Source: an uncultured Lachnospiraceae bacterium
GTDB taxonomy: Bacteria > Bacillota > Clostridia > Lachnospirales > Lachnospiraceae
DNA length: 54,355 nucleotides
NCBI GenBank assembly: GCA_910588965.1
Contig: CAJUSO010000020.1
Coordinates: forward strand, 1 to 54,355
Direction of reading: 5' to 3'
The position numbers and the translations under genes are program-made. The notes under the pieces are model-generated. The model was given only the letters and a program-made list of their open reading frames with translations. It was not told where the DNA came from and did not search any database. This document shows, piece by piece, positions 17,749 through 25,851 of this stretch (its first letter is position 1; each line of letters opens with the position of its first letter).

Positions 17749-18290
17749 ATCCCCTCCTGTTCCTCTATTTTTTCCTGCTGGATTTTTTCATCCAGTTCCT
17801 TCTTCTTGCCGCGGATGAGGTAAAGCCCCGTGAAAACCAGCGCCAGGCCTATAAATATCTGTGGGAGGCCTTCTGTGATTGTCCAGTAAAGCGGGCTAGG
17901 GATAAGCCAGCGCAAGAATTCCATCATGTTATTCCACAGCATCATAACTCCCAGTATGATTAAAGCGGCAGCCCCAAACGTACTATGCTTCCGGCTTGTG
18001 CTGCCCACAGGCAGGAATTTTTCCATGTGGAAGGCATAGTCATCTTCCAGGGCATAGAATTCATCGTCGGACAGGCCGCGTATATTATGCACATTGAAGA
18101 AGCTGTAGCACCACAGGATTGGCAGGATAAAGAGCACCGGCCCTATATTTAGGAAGGCTGCTAAAAAAATCAGGAGCCAGAAGGCCGCCATAATGCTCAC
18201 TCCCTGCTTCATAAATCCCATATACATTTCCCCTGCCCCTGGCACGAGGGAAAAACAAAAGGTCAAAAAACCGCTTTTTTTCCTTGTCAT
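17739..18290 (-). CDS. Membrane protein of the sigma-factor operon, 183 residues
   Basis: The N-terminus (LTFCFSLVPGAGEMYMGFMK) is the TM2-like glycine-rich loop seen in small membrane proteins, followed by two further hydrophobic segments, a soluble middle section (LSDDEFYALEDDYAFHMEKF) and two C-terminal membrane segments, then a charged tail (KKKELDEKIQQEKIEEQEG). It overlaps the anti-sigma gene by 4 bases (ATGA) and the next gene by 10. The function is unknown; it may take part in sensing or in the envelope response controlled by the sigma factor. Confidence 0.8.
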   Translation of the reverse strand: MTRKKSGFLTFCFSLVPGAGEMYMGFMKQGVSIMAAFWLLIFLAAFLNIGPVLFILPILWCYSFFNVHNIRGLSDDEFYALEDDYAFHMEKFLPVGSTSRKHSTFGAAALIILGVMMLWNNMMEFLRWLIPSPLYWTITEGLPQIFIGLALVFTGLYLIRGKKKELDEKIQQEKIEEQEGMWK

Positions 18291-18862
18291 CTTGTTACCT
18301 CCTGATTACTCTCATTTTCTGGATCCACACGGAAAAAACCATTGGACAAATCGTTCAGCGCCCCGGTGATTTCACGGCTGCCACGCCTCAGGCTGCCGAT
18401 AAAGCCGCCATCCTGTTCCTGCCGTGCGTGGGAATCCTGCTGCTGGGTGTGCTGCCCCTTCCTATGGACTAAGTCCATATCCTGCAGGTCTGTGGTAAGC
18501 ACCAACAGGAAGATAGAAACGGCCACCGCAAGGCCTACTTTCAGGCTATATAATACGAGCTGCATTTGGCGGGATGTTTCCTTAAGCCTCTGGACAGCCT
18601 GGATGTCAATCTGGCGGGTCCTGCTTTGGATTTCTTCCTTTAGGTATCTGGGAGGGGCTACGGTGGCTGCGCCTGGCTCTTCCATCCAATCCCCAAACCT
18701 TTCTGCACAAAAGGTGCAGGCACTGATATGGGACAAGAAAGCCGCCTCTTCTTTTGCATCCAGCTGCCCCTCCTGCCAATTGCCAAAAAGCTCCCGGTCA
18801 ATATGGGCGGACAAGGCCGTGCTGTCTTTCTGCCGCTTCTTTTCTATGCGCTCCATTGTCAT
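18287..18862 (-). CDS. Zinc-finger anti-sigma factor
   Basis: 191 residues. The N-terminal cytoplasmic part carries the zinc-binding anti-sigma motif H-x3-C-x2-C in LSHISACTFCAERFGDWMEE. A single membrane segment follows near residues 105-125 (LKVGLAVAVSIFLLVLT), then a short outer part. Proteins of this type hold the ECF sigma factor at the membrane until a signal releases it. It overlaps the sigma gene by 4 bases, as expected for a pair made in fixed ratio. Confidence 0.88.
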   Translation of the reverse strand: MTMERIEKKRQKDSTALSAHIDRELFGNWQEGQLDAKEEAAFLSHISACTFCAERFGDWMEEPGAATVAPPRYLKEEIQSRTRQIDIQAVQRLKETSRQMQLVLYSLKVGLAVAVSIFLLVLTTDLQDMDLVHRKGQHTQQQDSHARQEQDGGFIGSLRRGSREITGALNDLSNGFFRVDPENESNQEVTR

Positions 18863-19341
18863 CTGGCAGCCCTCCCTTCCATTTGTTTCTTAATCATCGC
18901 TTTCGCCCGGTAAATCTGGGTCTGGATGGTCTTGACCCCTTTTCCGGTTTCCCCGGCAATCTCTTTCGCTGTCTTTTCCTTATAAAAATGCTCTGTGGCT
19001 ACTTCCCGGTAGGGGCTTTTTAAGCTTTGACAGATAGTGTAGACATGCTCCTTGGATTCCTGCTGCAGGTAAGCCTCCTCGGGGCTTGCCCTGCCATCTT
19101 TTAAATCTTCAAAATATGTGTCTTCTTTTGGCTCGCTGCGCCTCGTGGCGCTCTTTAGGAAATCAAGCCCCTTGTTCGTGGCGATTTTGCAGATCCATGC
19201 CTTTTCGTAATCCTTTTGGAAGGTGGCAAGGTTCTTATAAACAGATAAAAAAGTCTCTTGTGCCAAATCTTCTGCGTCAAATTGGTTGCCTGTCATCTTA
19301 TAACAGATGGAATAGACCAATTTCCCATAAGTGTCCAACAA
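18859..19341 (-). CDS. ECF sigma factor (RNA polymerase sigma-70 family)
   Basis: Region 2 (DTYGKLVYSICYKMTGNQFD, then AEDLAQETFLSVYKNL) and region 4 (SLKSPYREVATEHFYKEKTA, KEIAGETGKGVKTIQTQIYR) are complete. The coordinates use a TTG at 19341. However, the conserved N-terminus continues upstream as IDKEEYFGYL, with no ATG, GTG or TTG before a stop other than those at 19341. A perfect AAGGAGG (19377-19383) stands 8 bases before an ATC codon at 19366-19368, which would give 169 residues. Initiation at that ATC, or at the TTG without a good ribosome binding site, would make synthesis of the sigma factor weak. It is the first gene of a four-gene operon. Confidence 0.9.
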   Translation of the reverse strand: MLDTYGKLVYSICYKMTGNQFDAEDLAQETFLSVYKNLATFQKDYEKAWICKIATNKGLDFLKSATRRSEPKEDTYFEDLKDGRASPEEAYLQQESKEHVYTICQSLKSPYREVATEHFYKEKTAKEIAGETGKGVKTIQTQIYRAKAMIKKQMEGRAAR

Positions 19342-19368
19342 ATAACCAAAATATTCTTCTTTATCGAT

Positions 19369-19843
19369 TTTATCCGCCTCCTTCCAGCGGAGGATGCCAT
19401 TTTGGGCGTTCCCTTCGCTTCCTTCACTATCTGTTCATATAACTATAACGAGGGCAGTAAAAGAAAATCTTCAAATTCCAAAAAAAATTTCTAAAAAGCA
19501 AAAAGTTATTGAGAGCCGGCTTTCTTACGATAGACGCTCTTCCCTTGGGAACCCTCCGTAAGGAAGATCTGAAATATCCTTATTGCCGCAAGCCAGCCTT
19601 TATGCTTACGGATAATGCCCTGACATCATGATTCCCATTCATCTGGTAGGTGTTTGATGTAAAATAGGCCATAAGGGATCCTTTCTGTTTTGGTTCATAG
19701 ATTATTGGAGTGGTGGCTTTATTTTACATCAAAATGGGATAAGATTCCTTATATTTTAGGAAATATGCAGAAGTTATAGATAAACCATGCTGCCAGGCAG
19801 CGGATATGTGGATGGAGCTGCGGAAGTTCAAGCGAAAATACTC
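19369..19843. other. Intergenic region with long inverted repeats
   Basis: No gene is seen. TTTGATGTAAAATA (19653-19666) and TATTTTACATCAAA (19720-19733) are a perfect 14-bp inverted pair 53 bases apart; flanking TCCCAT/ATGGGA extends the match with an insertion on one side. Another imperfect pair (CTTTCTTACG and CGTAAGGAAG, about 19521-19567) encloses the palindrome TTCCCTTGGGAA. These may be remnants of a small mobile element or structured RNA. Confidence 0.4.
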
Positions 19844-19872
19844 TTGCATCCAAACCTAAGATATGCTATATT
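19844..19872 (+). promoter_or_regulatory. Promoter of a putative antitoxin RNA
   Basis: TTGCAT (19844-19849), 17 bp, TATATT (19867-19872), with TGC directly before the -10 box as in extended -10 promoters. It points toward the toxin gene on the other strand. Predicted transcription start about 19879. Confidence 0.6.
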
Positions 19873-19878
19873 ATAGAC

Positions 19879-19970
19879 ATAAAAGGAGCAACCGCCCACA
19901 AGGGGTTGACCAATAGGATTATGATAGCACAGCCACCCATCTACCGGCCAAAGTACAAGGGTGGCTTTTG
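19879..19970 (+). ncRNA. Putative antisense RNA antitoxin (about 90 nt)
   Basis: Starts after the promoter at 19844-19872 and ends at a hairpin AGCCACCC (19931-19938) / GGGTGGCT (19959-19966) followed by TTTT; the outer bases ATAGCA and TGCTAT extend the stem. No credible frame is inside. It runs against the 3' end of the toxin mRNA encoded at 20100-19981, the tail-to-tail arrangement known for the txpA/ratA and sprG/sprF type I systems. Existence of the RNA is inferred from sequence only. Confidence 0.5.
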
Positions 19971-19980
19971 CTATGTAAGG

Positions 19981-20100
19981 CTACTTACAAAACGTAAACA
20001 CAAATGTAAGCAATGCCAGAAGGAATATGCCAAAAGTCAGCAGCTCCATAAGAGAAATATTAATGCACTTATTATGTTTCTTACGCTTTCTCTTTTTCAT
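19981..20100 (-). CDS. Holin-like type I toxin peptide, 39 residues
   Basis: A basic N-terminus (MKKRKRKKHNKCINI) is followed by a single membrane segment (LMELLTFGIFLLALLTFVF) and a short end, which resembles the TxpA/SprG group of membrane-active toxins (the FGxFLxAL pattern). GGGGGTG stands 5 bases before the ATG. The bases CCTCATTCT just upstream can pair with AGAATGGGG over 9 bp, burying the ribosome binding site, a usual feature of type I toxins. The reading frame is open further upstream, but those starts lack a ribosome binding site. A predicted RNA on the opposite strand would overlap its 3' untranslated region. Confidence 0.65.
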   Translation of the reverse strand: MKKRKRKKHNKCINISLMELLTFGIFLLALLTFVFTFCK

Positions 20101-20212
20101 AGCATCACCCCCATTCTCTTTAGAATGAGGCCAACACACCCTGCCTAATCTTAATCTGCCAAGGGAAGACATCATCTTAACGTAAATCCAAGCAGCCGCC
20201 AGCTTTTGCCAA

Positions 20213-20256
20213 AAAATCAGAGGCAATTATGCAGCGCTACGCCGCACAATTGCCTC
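20213..20256 (-). terminator. Intrinsic terminator of the flavodiiron gene
   Basis: On the minus strand a 17-bp stem (GAGGCAATT at one end, AATTGCCTC at the other, joined by G-U-tolerant pairs to a TAG loop) is followed by TGATTTTTT. It lies 120 bases after the stop at 20377 and insulates the toxin gene from read-through. Confidence 0.8.
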
Positions 20257-20376
20257 AATCCTTTTATTTTCAAACATTAAATTTCCTGAAATATGCTATT
20301 TCAGTTGTCTTTCCCTTCTTTCGGATTTTCCTTATAGCAGCGTCACCATACGGAGCGACCCCCTTATGCGGGCTTT

Positions 20377-21543
20377 TTATTTTGCCAGCAATTCCTCTGC
20401 AAGGGCTTCCATCTCAGCCACATCCGCATCTTTCATGGCGGATCTGATGGATACGGCATTCCCGCAGATGGTGATTTCTTTCATCTGCTCTAACAGGCTG
20501 CGCATCTGCTTGGCCGCCATCGGCGCCCAGGAGCCGTTCTCTATGAGGGCGACGGTGCGCTTCTGGAAGTTCTTGCTCTTTAAATGGTGCAGGAAATCCT
20601 CCATGCAGGGGAACATCCCAGCATCGTAGGTAGCTGCCGCAAGCACCATTTTGTCATAACGGAAGGCATCCTCAATGGCTTCTGCCATATCGTCCCGGGA
20701 CAAATCCGTGATTGCCACCTTCTTGGCGCCTTTGGCCTCTAAGATTTCCTTCATCTTGATGGCTGCCTTCCGGGTATTCCCATGGATAGACGCATAGGCG
20801 ACCAGTATGCCTTCATCCTCCGGCTGGTAGCTGCTCCAGGTGTTGTATTTCCCAATATAATATCCCAAATTTTCTTTTAAGATAGGGCCGTGCAGCGGGC
20901 AGATGATGTTGATGTCAAGGCCGGCGGCCTTCTTCAGCAGGGACTGCACCTGTGCGCCGTATTTGCCCACGATGTTGAAGTAATAACGCCTTGCCTCACA
21001 GGCCCAGTCTTCCTCTGTATCCAAAGCCCCAAATTTCCCAAATCCATCTGCTGAAAACAGGATTTTCTCTGATTTCTCATAAGAAACCATGACTTCCGGC
21101 CAATGTACCATGGGAGCCATGACGAATGTCAGTTCATGGCTGCCTAAGCTTAAGGTATCCCCTTCTTTTACCACGACGGAACGGCTGGATAAATCCATGT
21201 CAAAGAACTGTGCAATCATAGGGAAGGTCTTGGCATTCCCCACTACCTTCATGTCTGGGTATTTCCCTGCAAGGACCTGGATATTGGCAGCGTGGTCCGG
21301 TTCCATATGGGAGACCACCAGGTAGTCTACCGTCCTGCCAGCCAAGGCCTGTTCCAGGTTCTCCAGCCATACATCCCTCCTGCGGGCGTCTACAGTGTCC
21401 ATAACGGCTACTTTTTCGTCTAATATCACGTAAGAATTATAAGATACGCCATTGGGGACAACGTATTGGCTCTCAAACAGGTCGATGTCCTTGTCGTCCG
21501 CCCCAATGTACAAAATAGAATCTGTTATCGTAATGTCCTTCAT
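20377..21543 (-). CDS. Flavodiiron protein (O2/NO reductase, FprA family)
   Basis: 388 residues. The N-terminal metallo-beta-lactamase-like domain carries the di-iron ligands HMEPDH (H-x-E-x-D-H), the later His (MVHWPEV), Asp (LFSADGFG) and His (ICPLHGPIL). The C-terminal flavodoxin domain (VAYASIHGNTRKAAIKM) binds FMN. These enzymes reduce O2 to water or NO to N2O in anaerobes, with electrons from rubredoxin or a similar donor. The ATG at 21543 is preferred to the one at 21579, which has no ribosome binding site; AGGAGG lies 10 bases upstream of the chosen start. It is monocistronic, with its own terminator. Confidence 0.93.
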   Translation of the reverse strand: MKDITITDSILYIGADDKDIDLFESQYVVPNGVSYNSYVILDEKVAVMDTVDARRRDVWLENLEQALAGRTVDYLVVSHMEPDHAANIQVLAGKYPDMKVVGNAKTFPMIAQFFDMDLSSRSVVVKEGDTLSLGSHELTFVMAPMVHWPEVMVSYEKSEKILFSADGFGKFGALDTEEDWACEARRYYFNIVGKYGAQVQSLLKKAAGLDINIICPLHGPILKENLGYYIGKYNTWSSYQPEDEGILVAYASIHGNTRKAAIKMKEILEAKGAKKVAITDLSRDDMAEAIEDAFRYDKMVLAAATYDAGMFPCMEDFLHHLKSKNFQKRTVALIENGSWAPMAAKQMRSLLEQMKEITICGNAVSIRSAMKDADVAEMEALAEELLAK

Positions 21544-21731
21544 TTTTGCTTTTCCTCCTGCTTTTATCAGTCCATCCATTCATATAATCGCTGTAACAAC
21601 TACTTTATTTTACTTTTTTGGGGTATATTCGTCAATACCTTTCCTGCACTTTTCCCAAAACAAGGCGCTAAGCCAGAGGGGGGACTGCCTTTCCTTGCGC
21701 TGCCATGGGACCTTCCTCTGGGCAGAAGAAA

Positions 21732-21751
21732 GGCAGGCTAGAAAACCTGCC
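21732..21751 (-). terminator. Hairpin after the diguanylate cyclase gene
   Basis: GGCAGG and CCTGCC with an 8-base loop, followed on the minus strand by TTTCTTCT. It lies 14 bases after the stop at 21765 and is probably an intrinsic terminator. Confidence 0.65.
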
Positions 21752-21764
21752 CCATTACCTATCC

Positions 21765-22685
21765 TTATCCACGTTCCCTCCACTGTATCCCCTTATCATT
21801 CGCCCAGACGACCTGGTTCCTGCCCAGCCGCTTAGCGTCATACAGCATGCTGTCCGCCATCTTGAGGTAATCCTCGTATTTATCGCCAATCTTGGGGTAC
21901 ACGGTAATCCCGCCCATGCTTACCGTAACCCACGGCGTGACAGATTTGCTGTGCTCCAGATGCAAGTCCTCTATGGCCTGGCGGATTGTCTTAAAATGAT
22001 GGAAGACCTTATCCGGCTCGCCGCCTAAGACGATGGCTACAAATTCTTCCCCTCCGTAACGGGCAAAAAAATCCGTAATCCGCTGTAGGTGGGAATCCGC
22101 GCATTGCGCCACGGCTGCCAGGACCCGGTCGCCTGCCGGATGCCCATAGGTGTCGTTGTACACTTTAAAATTGTCGATATCAAACATACAGACAGAAAAA
22201 GCAGCCTTGAGGCGGATAGCTTCCTGCCATTTTATGACGCTGTACTGGTTGTAGTTCCTCCGGTTCGCTACCTTCGTCAGATCGTCTTTCATAATCTGCT
22301 GCTCAATCCGCAGCCGGTATTGGTGCTGCTTCACATGGGTATTTACCCGAGCCTTGACAATGACAGGGTTGAACGGTTTGACGATATAATCCACTGCCCC
22401 CAGAAGGAGCCCATGCTCTTCGCTATGTATGTCTGAAAGGCTGGTAATCATTATGACCGGGATATGTTCTGTGACCAGTTCCTCCTGCAGTTTCTGTAGC
22501 AACATAAAGCCGTCCATATCTGGCATTATGACATCCAAAAGGAATAAAGAATAATCCCCCGTCTTGGCATACCTAAGCCCATCCTTCGCCGTATGGGCAA
22601 GGGTAATCTCATATTTGCCCTCTAGAATCTTCTTCAGATGCCGAGCCTGCACAACACTGTCGTCAATAATCAATATTTTATCCAT
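21765..22685 (-). CDS. Response regulator with GGDEF domain (diguanylate cyclase, PleD-like)
   Basis: 306 residues: receiver domain 1-120 (acidic pocket DD near residue 8, phospho-acceptor Asp in LFLLDVIMPDMDG, Lys in YIVKPF) and GGDEF domain ~135-300. The active-site motif is GGEEF, which is catalytic, and an inhibitory site RITD stands exactly five residues before it. So this should make cyclic di-GMP under phosphorylation control with product feedback. No sensor kinase is adjacent. It has its own sigma-A promoter and RBS (AAGGAG, 7 bases). No c-di-GMP receptor is evident in the window. Confidence 0.93.
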   Translation of the reverse strand: MDKILIIDDSVVQARHLKKILEGKYEITLAHTAKDGLRYAKTGDYSLFLLDVIMPDMDGFMLLQKLQEELVTEHIPVIMITSLSDIHSEEHGLLLGAVDYIVKPFNPVIVKARVNTHVKQHQYRLRIEQQIMKDDLTKVANRRNYNQYSVIKWQEAIRLKAAFSVCMFDIDNFKVYNDTYGHPAGDRVLAAVAQCADSHLQRITDFFARYGGEEFVAIVLGGEPDKVFHHFKTIRQAIEDLHLEHSKSVTPWVTVSMGGITVYPKIGDKYEDYLKMADSMLYDAKRLGRNQVVWANDKGIQWRERG

Positions 22686-22821
22686 GTATATGCTCCTTAT
22701 TTTATCTTTCTATATAAGGACAGAACCCCGTCGTCCTCTCCTTATCCAGCCCTCCCCGCGGAAGGCAATCCCGTTTATCCCCTCTCCGATTCCTTATGGA
22801 ATACGCACCGACTTAAATAAA

Positions 22822-22849
22822 AGTATATCATATTGCCCCATTTTGTCAA
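22822..22849 (-). promoter_or_regulatory. Sigma-A promoter of the GGDEF gene
   Basis: On the minus strand TTGACA (22844-22849), 16 bp, TATACT (22822-22827), with an extended -10 TGA before it. The start of transcription would be about 130 bases upstream of the ATG. Confidence 0.75.
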
Positions 22850-23029
22850 CCTTAGAATATTTCCGACAGCATAAAAAGAACCCTATATCCCTCCCTCCAT
22901 TCCAGGAATGCCGAATCTTGTATACCATATGCCATATTTATCAGGAATAAGTGCGCAGGACTTACCCTGTGGGTATCTTCCTGCGATGCCGTAGCCCTGG
23001 ATTCAGGCGGGTGACGCGCCGCTTAAATA

Positions 23030-23087
23030 TGAAAAATACCTCCAAAGTAACAGATTCTTGTATGCTATCTGCCTACTTTGGAGGTAT
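23030..23087 (-). terminator. Intrinsic terminator of the nfnAB operon
   Basis: On the minus strand ATACCTCCAAAGTA and TACTTTGGAGGTAT form a perfect 14-bp stem (23036-23049 with 23074-23087), followed by TTTTTCATATTT. It lies about 155 bases after the nfnB stop, beyond a tandem array. Confidence 0.85.
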
Positions 23088-23132
23088 CCTACCCAAAATG
23101 GCGGCTGTCCCCGCATTCCGTTTACAGCCCCT

Positions 23133-23280
23133 TATTTCCCGGGAAGGGATCCGTCAATTGATAGCCTCCTATTTCCCGGGAAGGGATCCGTCAATTGATA
23201 GCCTCCTATTTCCCGGAAAGGGATCCGTCAATCGATAGCCTCTTATTTCCCGGAAAGATATTCGTCAATCCCCTTTGCAG
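23133..23280 (-). repeat. 37-bp tandem array containing the nfnB stop codon, 3 copies plus parent
   Basis: Units 23133-23169, 23170-23206 and 23207-23243 are exactly 37 bp each and are copies of the 3' end of nfnB. The gene ends with codons for IDEYLSGK and TAA; each downstream copy reads IDGSLSGK followed by its own TAG or TAA. The copies share GATCC changes that the gene lacks, so they were copied from one another after the first duplication. Confidence 0.9.
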
Positions 23281-24628
23281 CAGCTTTCCCAGCACCCATA
23301 GCCAGGATGACTGTTGCTGCGCCGGTCACGGCGTCCCCGCCAGCGAATACGCCAGGCTTGCTGGTGGCGCCGTCTTCCTCTTTGGCTACGATGCACTGCC
23401 AACGGTTCACATCCAGGCCCTTGGTGGTGGAGGAAATCAATGGGTTGGGGGATGTCCCCAGGGACATGATGACGGTATCCAGTTCCAGGCTGAACTCGGA
23501 GCCTGGCACCTCCACCGGCCGCCTCCTGCCGGAATCATCTGGCTCGCCCAGCTCCATGCGGATGCAGGTCATGCCCTTTACCCAGCCGTCCTCATCTACC
23601 AAGATTTCCTTGGGGTTGGCCAGCAGGTCAAAGATTATGCCTTCTTCCTTGGCGTGGTGTACCTCTTCCACACGGGCAGGAAGTTCGGATTCGCTCCTGC
23701 GGTATACGATATGTACTTCGGCGCCCAGGCGCAGGGCTGTCCTGGCCGCATCCATAGCCACGTTCCCGCCGCCTACCACGGCAACTTTCTTGCCGCGCAT
23801 AATGGGGGTGTCATAATCCTCCTTGAAAGCCTTCATCAAGTTATTCCTGGTCAGGAACTCATTGGCGGAAAATACGCCGTTTGCCTGCTCGCCAGGGATT
23901 CCCATAAACTTAGGAAGCCCTGCGCCAGAGCCGATAAACACGGCTTCAAAGCCTTCCTCTTCCATCAGCGCGTCAATGGTCCCGGCTTTCCCAATCACAA
24001 CGTTTGTTTCAATTTTCACGCCCAGGGACTTCACGTTCTCAATTTCCTTGGCCACGACCTCACTCTTGGGCAGACGGAATTCCGGGATACCGTAGATTAA
24101 CACGCCGCCTGGCTCATGGAGGGCTTCAAAGATTGTCACATCATAGCCCATTTTAGCCAAATCCCCGGCACAGGTCAGGCCTGCAGGGCCGGAACCGATA
24201 ACGGCCACCTTGTGGGGTTTCTTGTCTGTGGCCGGCTGTGGCTTGATGTTGTTCTCCCTTGCCCAGTCTGCGGCAAAGCGCTCCAGCTTGCCGATTGATA
24301 CCGGCTCCCCTTTGATGCCGCGGATGCATTTGCCCTCGCATTGGCTTTCCTGGGGGCAGACACGGCCGCAGACAGCCGGGAGGGCGCTGGACTTGCTGAG
24401 GGTCTGGTACGCCTCCTCGAATTGGCCTTCCTTAATCTGTAATACGAATCCCGGGATATCAATGGCTACCGGGCAGCCCTTCACACATTGCGCATTCTTG
24501 CAGTTCAGGCACCGTTTGGCCTCTTCCATGGCTTCTTCCTGATTATAGCCCAGGCACACTTCCTCAAAGTTCTTAGCGCGCACCTGCGGCTCCTGTTCCC
24601 TAACTGGCACTTTCTTCATCATATCCAT
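23243..24628 (-). CDS. nfnB: NADPH-binding large subunit of ferredoxin:NADP transhydrogenase (NfnB) / glutamate-synthase small-chain family
   Basis: 461 residues. The N-terminal part binds two Fe-S clusters (CLNCKNAQCVKGCP, then CGRVCPQESQCEGKC). Then come FAD-binding (VAVIGSGPAGLTCAGDLAKM) and NADPH-binding (VAVVGGGNVAMDAARTALRL) folds. It overlaps the small-subunit gene at its start. The pair catalyses electron bifurcation between NADPH, NAD and ferredoxin in the cytoplasm of anaerobes. Databases often label this subunit GltA or a glutamate synthase small chain; the partner shows it is NfnB. The last codons have been copied three times downstream. Confidence 0.93.
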   Translation of the reverse strand: MDMMKKVPVREQEPQVRAKNFEEVCLGYNQEEAMEEAKRCLNCKNAQCVKGCPVAIDIPGFVLQIKEGQFEEAYQTLSKSSALPAVCGRVCPQESQCEGKCIRGIKGEPVSIGKLERFAADWARENNIKPQPATDKKPHKVAVIGSGPAGLTCAGDLAKMGYDVTIFEALHEPGGVLIYGIPEFRLPKSEVVAKEIENVKSLGVKIETNVVIGKAGTIDALMEEEGFEAVFIGSGAGLPKFMGIPGEQANGVFSANEFLTRNNLMKAFKEDYDTPIMRGKKVAVVGGGNVAMDAARTALRLGAEVHIVYRRSESELPARVEEVHHAKEEGIIFDLLANPKEILVDEDGWVKGMTCIRMELGEPDDSGRRRPVEVPGSEFSLELDTVIMSLGTSPNPLISSTTKGLDVNRWQCIVAKEEDGATSKPGVFAGGDAVTGAATVILAMGAGKAAAKGIDEYLSGK

Positions 24629-25515
24629 TATCTGTCACCTCCGCACTGTCCGCATCCCCCATGGTGGGTATCCCCCTCCTGGAGTTTCAAGAGACTCCTT
24701 CCCTCTTCTGTCTTGTACATCTGCTGGCGTTTCATCGCTTGGTCAAAATCTACCAGGTGCCCGTCAAATTCCGGCCCGTCCACACAGGCAAATTTTACCT
24801 TGTCCCCTACTGTGACACGGCAGGCGCCGCACATCCCAGTCCCGTCTACCATGATAGGGTTCAGCGAAACAACCGTGGGGATCCCAAGCTTCTTGGTAAG
24901 CAGGCAGACAAATTTCATCATAATCATGGGGCCGATGGCAATGCATAGGTCGTAGGATTTCCCTTCCCCTACCAATGCTTCTAACTGGTCCGTGCCCATG
25001 CCATGGAAGCCATAGCTGCCGTCGTCCGTCGTTACATAGAGGTTCCCGGCCACTTTTTCCATCTCATCCGCTAAAATCAGCAGGTCTTTGGTCTTAGAGC
25101 CCATGATGACGTCACAGGGCACGCCCTGCTCGTGGAGCCATTTCACCTGTGGGTATACAGGGGCAGTCCCCACGCCGCCGGCAATAAATACGATTTTTTT
25201 CTGCTTCAGCTCTTCTATGGGAGCCTCTGTCAGTTCAGACGGGCATCCCAAAGGCCCGACAAAGTCCTGGAACGCGTCCCCTTCCCCTAAGGCTTCCATC
25301 CTCTGGGTAGAAGCCCCCACCGTCTGGAAGACAATCGTGACCGTCCCTGCTTCTTTGTCATAATCGCAGATGGTCAGGGGGATCCGCTCCCCGGCTTCGT
25401 CCATTTTTACGATCACAAACTGCCCTGGCAGGCAGGACTTGGCCACGCGGGGCGCTTTGACGTCCATAAGGAAAATCTTATCCGCCAGTATTTTCTTCTT
25501 CACAATTGGGTACAT
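24628..25515 (-). CDS. nfnA: FAD/2Fe-2S small subunit of ferredoxin:NADP transhydrogenase (NfnA)
   Basis: 295 residues of the ferredoxin-NADP reductase / dihydroorotate dehydrogenase electron-transfer family. FAD site in RIPLTICDYDKEAGTVTIVF, NAD site in IVFIAGGVGTAPVYPQVKWL, and a 2Fe-2S site with Cys in MCGACRVTVGDKVKFACVDG. The C-terminal tail has a further CGQC motif. Its start is preceded by CGGAGG, 7 bases upstream. It is the first gene of the nfnAB operon and accepts electrons from NADH in the bifurcating complex. Confidence 0.93.
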   Translation of the reverse strand: MYPIVKKKILADKIFLMDVKAPRVAKSCLPGQFVIVKMDEAGERIPLTICDYDKEAGTVTIVFQTVGASTQRMEALGEGDAFQDFVGPLGCPSELTEAPIEELKQKKIVFIAGGVGTAPVYPQVKWLHEQGVPCDVIMGSKTKDLLILADEMEKVAGNLYVTTDDGSYGFHGMGTDQLEALVGEGKSYDLCIAIGPMIMMKFVCLLTKKLGIPTVVSLNPIMVDGTGMCGACRVTVGDKVKFACVDGPEFDGHLVDFDQAMKRQQMYKTEEGRSLLKLQEGDTHHGGCGQCGGDR

Positions 25516-25560
25516 ACTTTAACCTCCGCCTAAGATTATCTAAATTGTTAAGTAAAATGC

Positions 25561-25851
25561 CTAAACAGGGGATACCTGCCCAGGCAGCAGCCCGTTATGC
25601 CCGCTTATGTATCGCTCCCCCATTTTCATATACTCCATGGGAACATGCAACAGACAATATCTGGAAGTTTCCCATGAAATAGCATAAGCCTTATAGGTTC
25701 CTGCAACTGCAGTAAAAATATCCACCCTTCCATGATAACTGATACAATGGAAAAAAACAAGAAGATTCTCTTTTTTCTCAATAAATTCATCCAAGAGGCT
25801 TGCAGGCATGGTTTTCCATGCAAAACAGGCAGCATCATGCTTGTGGTTCAC
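25561..25851 (-). CDS. Possible small protein after dctP (96 residues)
   Basis: Starts with GTG overlapping the dctP stop as GTGA, so it could be translated by coupling. The sequence has protein-like composition (LLVFFHCISYHGRVDIFTAV, LHVPMEYMKMGERYISG) but I do not recognise it, and its only ribosome binding site, AAGGA, is directly against the GTG. Another frame could start at the ATG at 25838. It would be the last gene of the quinate/shikimate operon. Confidence 0.35.
   Translation of the reverse strand: MNHKHDAACFAWKTMPASLLDEFIEKKENLLVFFHCISYHGRVDIFTAVAGTYKAYAISWETSRYCLLHVPMEYMKMGERYISGHNGLLPGQVSPV

Noticed and set aside
19906..20148. 80-residue plus-strand ORF across the toxin locus
   Set aside because: It runs through the hairpin and antisense to the toxin peptide, with no ribosome binding site.
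23243..25515. Glutamate synthase or sulfide dehydrogenase subunits
   Set aside because: The two-gene pair with FAD/2Fe-2S small subunit and Fe-S/FAD large subunit fits NfnAB better; no large glutamate synthase gene is adjacent.
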